A stretch of DNA of 64,000 bases from Pseudomonadota bacterium (GTDB lineage Bacteria; Myxococcota_A; UBA796; SXON01): the NCBI GenBank assembly GCA_030685065.1, contig JAUXQH010000090.1, forward strand, positions 1-64,000. The letters are read 5' to 3'. A model generated the notes under the pieces. It saw only the letters and a program-made list of their open reading frames with translations. It did not search any database and was not told the DNA's origin. Each line of letters starts with the position of its first letter. Position 1 is the first letter of the stretch. Made by a program: the position numbers and the translations under genes. This document shows, piece by piece, positions 59,746-64,000 of the stretch.

Positions 59746-61026
59746 ATGTGGGTGGGGCTGCTCCTCGGGGCCTGCGTCTCGGACGTTGGGCTGGGAGATG
59801 GGCCGCGGCCTGTCGAATCAGTGGAATTCGTGGAGGGTGTCGCCGCTGTGTCGGACGACGACTGGGAGGATGAGATCGAGGACGCGGGGCGCCTCGGAGA
59901 CCGGCCCTGGTGGGACGGCCTCGCGCCGCGGCCACCGCTCGCCGACGTGGGCGACCGGGAATTCGGCGCCGCCGCCGCCGCCGCGTTTTTCGCCGAAGGG
60001 ACGCTCCACGAGCTCCACCTGACGCTGCCCTCCGCGTCCCGGTCGAGCCTGAACGTGGAGAAGTTCACCTGGGTGCCCGCGACCCTCACCGCGGACGGCG
60101 TGACCTACTCCGTCGAGACGCGCCTCAAGGGCACCGGCTCGTTCCGCGACATGTCGGGCAAGGCGGCGTTCAAGTTCAACTTCGCGGAGACCAACCCCGA
60201 CGCCCGATTTCACGGGCTCAAGCGCGTGACACTTGGAAACATGCTCCAGGACCCCTCCATGTTGGGCGAGCACCTCGGGTATTGGCTGCATCGCCGCCGC
60301 GGCGTGCCGGCCCCCCGCCACACGTACGCGCGCCTCTGGGTCGACGGCACCTACTTCGGGCTGTACGGCATCGTCGAGACGATGGACGAGCAGCTGCTGA
60401 AGCGCGCGTTCCCCGGTGACAACAACGGCAACCTGTACGAGGCGAACGTCTCCGACTTCGTTCGCGGGAAGACCGATCACTTCGAGCTCGAGGAGACCGA
60501 CGGGCTGTACGCCCCCTACGAGGACATCGACGCGGTCATCGCCACGCTCGAAGCGACCCCGAACGCCGAATTCCTCCCGACGCTCGGACGCCTCTTCGAC
60601 CTCGACACGTTCCTCGAGATGATGGCCATCGAGCTGGCGACGGCAAACGTTGACGGCTACGCGATGTTCGCGAACAACTACATGGCGTACCATGGCGAGG
60701 ACCGATGGTACCTGATGCCATGGGGCCACGACCAGTGCTTCGACTGGGACCGGGACGTGCGCGACTATTCCTCGATCGACGGGGTGCTGCTCCAGCGGTG
60801 CATCGACGTGCCCGAGTGTCTCGCGCTGCTCGACACCAAGATGCTCGACCTCATGGTCGACTGGGAGTCGGGCGAGCTCGCGGACCTGCTCGACGCCACG
60901 ATCGCGCTCATCCAGGCGGACTGCACGGCCGACCCGCGCAAGGAGCTCCCCTGCAAGACGGAGCAGGCGGCCCAGTTCGTGGCGCAGCGCCCCGCGTCCG
61001 TGCGGGAGCGGCTCGTGCCTCCATGA
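59746..61026 (+). CDS. CotH-like lipoprotein (copy 3)
   Basis: A 426-residue lipoprotein (MWVGLLLGAC, no charged n-region) of the CotH atypical-kinase family. Motifs: RLKGTGSFRDMSGKAAFKFN, FHGLKRVTLGNMLQDPSM, LWVDGTYFGLYGIVETMDEQ, NNGNLYEANVSDFVRGKT, FANNYMAYHGEDR and YLMPWGHDQCFDWDRD. As in copy 1 the PWD reads PWG but the second Asp is kept. It is the closest to the classical CotH arrangement in the central YG(I/V)VE region. It is convergent with the SMP-30-like gene and far from the other two copies, so the family has spread in this genome. Confidence 0.85.
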   Translation: MWVGLLLGACVSDVGLGDGPRPVESVEFVEGVAAVSDDDWEDEIEDAGRLGDRPWWDGLAPRPPLADVGDREFGAAAAAAFFAEGTLHELHLTLPSASRSSLNVEKFTWVPATLTADGVTYSVETRLKGTGSFRDMSGKAAFKFNFAETNPDARFHGLKRVTLGNMLQDPSMLGEHLGYWLHRRRGVPAPRHTYARLWVDGTYFGLYGIVETMDEQLLKRAFPGDNNGNLYEANVSDFVRGKTDHFELEETDGLYAPYEDIDAVIATLEATPNAEFLPTLGRLFDLDTFLEMMAIELATANVDGYAMFANNYMAYHGEDRWYLMPWGHDQCFDWDRDVRDYSSIDGVLLQRCIDVPECLALLDTKMLDLMVDWESGELADLLDATIALIQADCTADPRKELPCKTEQAAQFVAQRPASVRERLVPP

Positions 61027-61051
61027 GCCGTCCTCGTGCCTCCTCGAGTCG

Positions 61052-61975
61052 TCAGGGCGCCGGGGCGACGGGGATCGGGGCGCCCGGTGTGCCCGTGGCG
61101 ACGCGCCAGACGGTGTCCCCGTACAGCTCGGTGACGTACAACGAGCAGGGGTCGAAGGCTTCGCCGGCGCCGAACGCGAGGCTGGCGGGCGTCGTGACCG
61201 CGGTGGTGAGCGTGTCGTCCTCGCCGGTCTCGGGGTCGACCCGCACGATCTCGTTTTCGAGGTTGAGCGCGACCCACACCGCGCCGTCCGCCGACACCGC
61301 GAGCCCATCGGGAGCGGCGCCGGTGTCGAACGTGGTGACGACCTCGGCGGTGCCGGGCGTGCCGTCCGCGGCGAGGGGCACGCGCCAGAGCGGCGGGTCG
61401 GTGACGAAGGTCGTCGCGACGTAGAGCGCGCTGGCATCGGGGGCGAGGGCCATGCCGTTGGGGCTCGGGAGAGAGGTCCAGACGGCGACGTCCGCGCCGT
61501 CCGCGTGCAGGATCTCCTCGATCGTGTCGTCGCTGACGAGCAGGCCGCCGGAGGGGAGCGTCGCGATGAAGTTCGGGTTCGGCATGCCCGAGAGGATCAT
61601 GCGAGCGGCCCCGATCCCGAGGTCGACGAAGTGGACGCGGCCGTCGTCGCCGCTGCCGTCGAAGGTGAACTCGCCGGGGTCGGCCACGAACAGCCCGCCC
61701 TCCGCGGGCGCCAGCCCGAGCGCGTGGTCGAGGGTCACGATGGGGGTCACCGTTCCGTCGGCGCCCACCTCCACGACGCCGGTGGGGACGGTGACGTAGA
61801 GCCGTCCGTCCACGAAGCTCACGCCCTCCGTCCCGTCCGCGAAGCCGGTCGCGACGGGCGCGGCGTCTCCCGGGGCGAGGTCGGTCCAGCAGACGTCGAC
61901 GACGGGGGCTTCCCCGGTGTCGTCTTTCGGGGCGCCGGTGCACGCGGCGAGGAGCAGGAGCAGGGCAGGGCGCAT
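61052..61975 (-). CDS. SMP-30/gluconolactonase-like beta-propeller lipoprotein
   Basis: A 307-residue lipoprotein (Cys12 in LLLLAAC). Repeated blades carry the SMP-30/NHL-style pattern: GTEGVSFVDGRLYVTVPTG, LGLAPAEGGLFVADPGE, SPNGMALAPDASALYVATTF, APDGLAVSADGAVWVALNLE and TPASLAFGAGEAFDPCSLYV. The SPNGMALAPDASALY stretch with Asn and later Asp residues matches the metal site of lactonase-like proteins, so an enzymatic role is possible but not shown. The gene stands alone, divergent from ung. Confidence 0.8.
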   Translation of the reverse strand: MRPALLLLLAACTGAPKDDTGEAPVVDVCWTDLAPGDAAPVATGFADGTEGVSFVDGRLYVTVPTGVVEVGADGTVTPIVTLDHALGLAPAEGGLFVADPGEFTFDGSGDDGRVHFVDLGIGAARMILSGMPNPNFIATLPSGGLLVSDDTIEEILHADGADVAVWTSLPSPNGMALAPDASALYVATTFVTDPPLWRVPLAADGTPGTAEVVTTFDTGAAPDGLAVSADGAVWVALNLENEIVRVDPETGEDDTLTTAVTTPASLAFGAGEAFDPCSLYVTELYGDTVWRVATGTPGAPIPVAPAP

Positions 61976-62024
61976 GCGCGCCTGCTATCCCCGTTCCGAA
62001 GCACGGCGCGATAGCGGACGGGGC

Positions 62025-62753
62025 ATGTTCGACCCGACCGGCCCCGCGATGCCCGCCGCCCCCACCGACGGCGAAACGCGCCGCGCGCAGCTCCCGCCCT
62101 CGTGGCTCGCGGTGTTGGAGCCCGAGTTCGGAAAGCCGTACATGCGGGCGTTGCGCGCGTTCCTCCTCGCGGAGAAGCAGCAGGCGCCGGTGTTCCCGCC
62201 GGGACCCGAGATCTTCGCGGCGTTCGCGTGCACGCCCTTCGATCGGGTACGGGTCGTCGTGCTCGGCCAGGACCCCTACCACGGGCCTGGGCAGGCGCAC
62301 GGGCTGTCCTTCTCCGTCCGCCGCGGGGTGCCGCCCCCGCCGTCCCTCTCGAACATGTACAAGGAGCTCCGGAGCGACGTGGGCCTCGTGCCGCCACGCC
62401 ACGGGGATCTCACGACGTGGGCCGAGCAGGGCGTGCTCCTCCTCAACACGACGCTCACGGTGCGTGAGCACGCGGCCAACTCCCACCGCGGCCAGGGGTG
62501 GGAAACCTTCACCGACCGGGTGGTCGAGGCGCTCGATCAGGGCCGCGATGGGCTCGTGTTCGTGCTCTGGGGCGCCTCGGCGGCGCAGAAGGCCGCCCGT
62601 ATCGATCGGCGCCGCCACCACGTCATCGCGTCGCCCCACCCCTCGCCGCTCTCCGCGAGCCGCGGGTTCTTTGGGAGCCGACCGTTCTCGCGTATCAACA
62701 CGTTCCTCCGTGAGCGCGGCGAGCCGGAGATCGATTGGCGCCTCCCCGATTGA
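62025..62753 (+). CDS. ung: uracil-DNA glycosylase, family 1
   Basis: A 242-residue family-1 UDG that removes uracil from DNA. The water-activating motif is GQDPYHGPGQAHGLSFSV (catalytic Asp), LLLNTTLTVREHAANSH holds the uracil Asn, LVFVLWGASAAQKA is conserved, and HPSPLSASRGF contains the catalytic His and DNA-intercalating Leu. All key residues are intact. Met9 (62049) could be the true start. Confidence 0.96.
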   Translation: MFDPTGPAMPAAPTDGETRRAQLPPSWLAVLEPEFGKPYMRALRAFLLAEKQQAPVFPPGPEIFAAFACTPFDRVRVVVLGQDPYHGPGQAHGLSFSVRRGVPPPPSLSNMYKELRSDVGLVPPRHGDLTTWAEQGVLLLNTTLTVREHAANSHRGQGWETFTDRVVEALDQGRDGLVFVLWGASAAQKAARIDRRRHHVIASPHPSPLSASRGFFGSRPFSRINTFLRERGEPEIDWRLPD

Positions 62754-62775
62754 GACCCGCACGGACGCGCGGTGA

Positions 62776-62793
62776 CACGGCACATGAGCCGTG
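62776..62793 (+). terminator. possible hairpin terminator after ung
   Basis: A perfect 6-bp stem (cacggc / gccgtg) with a 6-base loop lies 23 bases after the ung stop. There is no T-tract, so it may be a weak or Rho-assisted terminator. Confidence 0.3.
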
Positions 62794-62888
62794 ACGTAGC
62801 GTGACTCGCGGCCCAGCACTCGCGGCCCGGCACCATCTTAGACGCCCGACAACCCAGGCCCCCGGGCCACACCCTCACGGAGCTCCCC

Positions 62889-63524
62889 ATGCGTATCTCT
62901 CTGCTGTTCCCCCTCCTCGCCCTCGCCGCCTGCGCCGGAGACGTGTCGAAGGACAAGGTCAAGGCCGAGGTGGCCGCGCCGCCTCCGATCGCCGCCGTCG
63001 TCGCGCCGCCGCCCGCCGTGGGCGGCACCGAGCTCGCGGTCGACAAGGCCCGCTCCAAGATCGCCGCGCTCGGCGCGAAGATCACCGACAAGCACGACAT
63101 CACGTTCCCCGACTTCGAGGGCAAGGTCCGGGTGGACGGCGAGACCGTGTCCGCCCTCTCCTTCACGGTGCAGGTCGGCTCGCTCCAGACCACCCCCGAG
63201 AAGCTGGCGAACCACCTCAAGTCCGCGGACTTCTTCGGGGTGGACGTGCACCCGTCCGCCACGTTCACCTCCAACCAGGTCAGGGCCGTCGCCGGCCCCG
63301 ACGGCGCGACACACGAGATCTCCGGTGACCTCACGCTCCACGGCGTCACCAAGCGCCTGACCTTCCCCGCGAAGCTCGCCGTGTCGCCCACCGAGGTGAC
63401 CGGCCGCGCCGAGTTCGCCATCAACCGGCAGGACTTCGGCATCGTCTACCCCGGCAAGCCGGATGACCTGATCCAGGACGACGTGGTGCTCACCATCGAG
63501 CTCACGGCCCCGCGCGGCGCATAG
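62889..63524 (+). CDS. YceI-family lipoprotein
   Basis: A 211-residue lipoprotein (Cys15 in LLALAAC). A Pro/Ala-rich linker precedes a YceI lipocalin-like domain: SKIAALGAKITDKHDITFPD, VSALSFTVQVGSLQTTPEKL, HLKSADFFGVDVHPSATFTS, HEISGDLTLHGVTKRLTFPA, and GRAEFAINRQDFGIVYPGKP. YceI domains bind polyisoprenoid chains (for example quinones). The family signature is complete. An anchored YceI is common in Gram-negative envelopes, but this protein's ligand and partner are unknown. Confidence 0.92.
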   Translation: MRISLLFPLLALAACAGDVSKDKVKAEVAAPPPIAAVVAPPPAVGGTELAVDKARSKIAALGAKITDKHDITFPDFEGKVRVDGETVSALSFTVQVGSLQTTPEKLANHLKSADFFGVDVHPSATFTSNQVRAVAGPDGATHEISGDLTLHGVTKRLTFPAKLAVSPTEVTGRAEFAINRQDFGIVYPGKPDDLIQDDVVLTIELTAPRGA

Positions 63525-63556
63525 CGGCGCGCCTCTCCGGCGGTTAGCCCGAGTCC

Positions 63557-64000
63557 ATGAGCCTCTGGCATCCCTGCAGTTCGTGCAAAAAACCCATCTC
63601 CCATGGGCAGATCTACCAGGTCTGCTCCGTCTCCACGTGCAACCGGGCCCGATCCGCGCTGGTGTTCTGCAGCGTCGCGTGTTGGGACTCGCACGTCCCC
63701 GTGCTGAACCATCGAGATGCCTGGTGCGAGGAGCGGCGGGCGCCGCGAGAGGGAGAGCCGGTGGCGGTGGCGGCCCGCGTCGAGGCCGCCCCGGAGGGCC
63801 GCCGGCGCCTGGTGTCCACCCCCATTCCGGAGCCGGTGGCCGCCGAGGTGCTCATCGTGGCGTCACGTCTGAAGCAATACATCGCCGATCGGGATGACAT
63901 GAACACGTCGGCGGACGTGCTGGACGTGCTCTCTGACATCGTGCGCGCGCACACGGATGCGGCGATGGACCGCGCGCGCGCCGACGGTCGGAAAACAGTG
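63557..64000 (+). CDS. zinc-finger / histone-fold protein (truncated by window end)
   Basis: An open reading frame of at least 148 residues, cut off by the right edge. Residues 1-57 form a Cys/His-rich finger: CSSC (Cys7, Cys10), CSVSTCNR (Cys23, Cys28), FCSVACWDSH (Cys38, Cys42, His46), with His52 and Cys57 near. This suits one or two zinc sites. A charged Ala/Glu/Arg linker runs to about 95. Residues about 96-148 look like a bacterial histone fold: VASRLKQYIADRDDMNTSAD for helix 1 and loop, VLDVLSDIVRAHTDAAMDRA for the long helix 2, then RADGRKTV, the RKT motif that precedes helix 3 in archaeal histones. Helix 3 would lie beyond the window. A DNA-binding role is inference. Confidence 0.75.
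   Translation, partial: MSLWHPCSSCKKPISHGQIYQVCSVSTCNRARSALVFCSVACWDSHVPVLNHRDAWCEERRAPREGEPVAVAARVEAAPEGRRRLVSTPIPEPVAAEVLIVASRLKQYIADRDDMNTSADVLDVLSDIVRAHTDAAMDRARADGRKTV

Overview
The window is very GC-rich bacterial chromosome that I would place in the Myxococcota (a Polyangia-like or uncultured deltaproteobacterial lineage). The reasons are: a C-terminal Cys / membrane helix / Arg-cluster tail of MYXO-CTERM type (47.7 kb); many lipoproteins with Asp-rich DTD or DSD linkers; MopE-like Asp/Cys repeats on an ice-binding domain; CotH-family lipoproteins; an AgmX-like C-terminal domain; and a zinc-finger plus histone-fold protein at the right edge. There are no rRNA, tRNA, CRISPR, phage or transposase signals. 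Genes are tightly packed, with many 4-base ATGA or GTGA start/stop overlaps. Assignments rest on reading motifs by eye, without database searches.

Layout. 0.4-3.5 kb: a DUF1905/YdeI-like protein and a divergent pair of CotH-like lipoproteins. 3.6-12.1 kb: a four-gene minus-strand operon of a giant multicopper oxidase, a Tat-exported beta-propeller, an SCO1/SenC copper chaperone and a cytochrome c / periplasmic-binding-protein fusion. This is a candidate extracytoplasmic metal-oxidation module. A strong intrinsic terminator stands just upstream of its first start codon. 12.2-21.7 kb: mixed housekeeping and envelope genes (DUF457 membrane protein, secreted zincin, universal stress protein, small secreted proteins, Sel1 lipoprotein, rsgA, ice-binding lipoprotein).

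21.9-46.6 kb is a large polysaccharide locus. It holds galE, a Wza-like export protein, a GT4 enzyme, a Wzx-like flippase, a Wzy/WaaL-like O-antigen ligase/polymerase, a Wzc-like tyrosine autokinase, a polysaccharide deacetylase, a priming phosphosugar transferase, a second GT4 enzyme and a sulfotransferase-GT4 fusion. Embedded in it is a six-gene run: tandem alpha/beta hydrolase, acyl carrier protein, acyl-CoA-dehydrogenase-like flavoprotein, amino acid:carrier-protein ligase (class II aaRS homologue), DUF1839 protein and a GH2 beta-mannosidase-like enzyme. A beta-propeller protein and another GT4 enzyme follow. My inference is that the locus builds an exported polysaccharide, possibly sulfated, and that the carrier-protein genes make an aminoacyl-derived substituent for it.

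46.6-64 kb: an HhH-like protein and a GST, a MYXO-CTERM-like protein, a complete family-1 ABC importer (ATPase, double-length permease, binding lipoprotein), a lipoprotein made of two 272-residue repeats, an Asp-rich lipoprotein, a His-rich zincin with a partner lipoprotein, a VanZ-like/EEP-hydrolase pair, an OB-fold lipoprotein, rmlA, a third CotH-like lipoprotein, an SMP-30-like lipoprotein, ung, a YceI lipoprotein, and a truncated zinc-finger/histone-fold protein.

The most interesting items are the aminoacyl-carrier-protein module, the zinc-finger/histone fusion and the multicopper oxidase operon.
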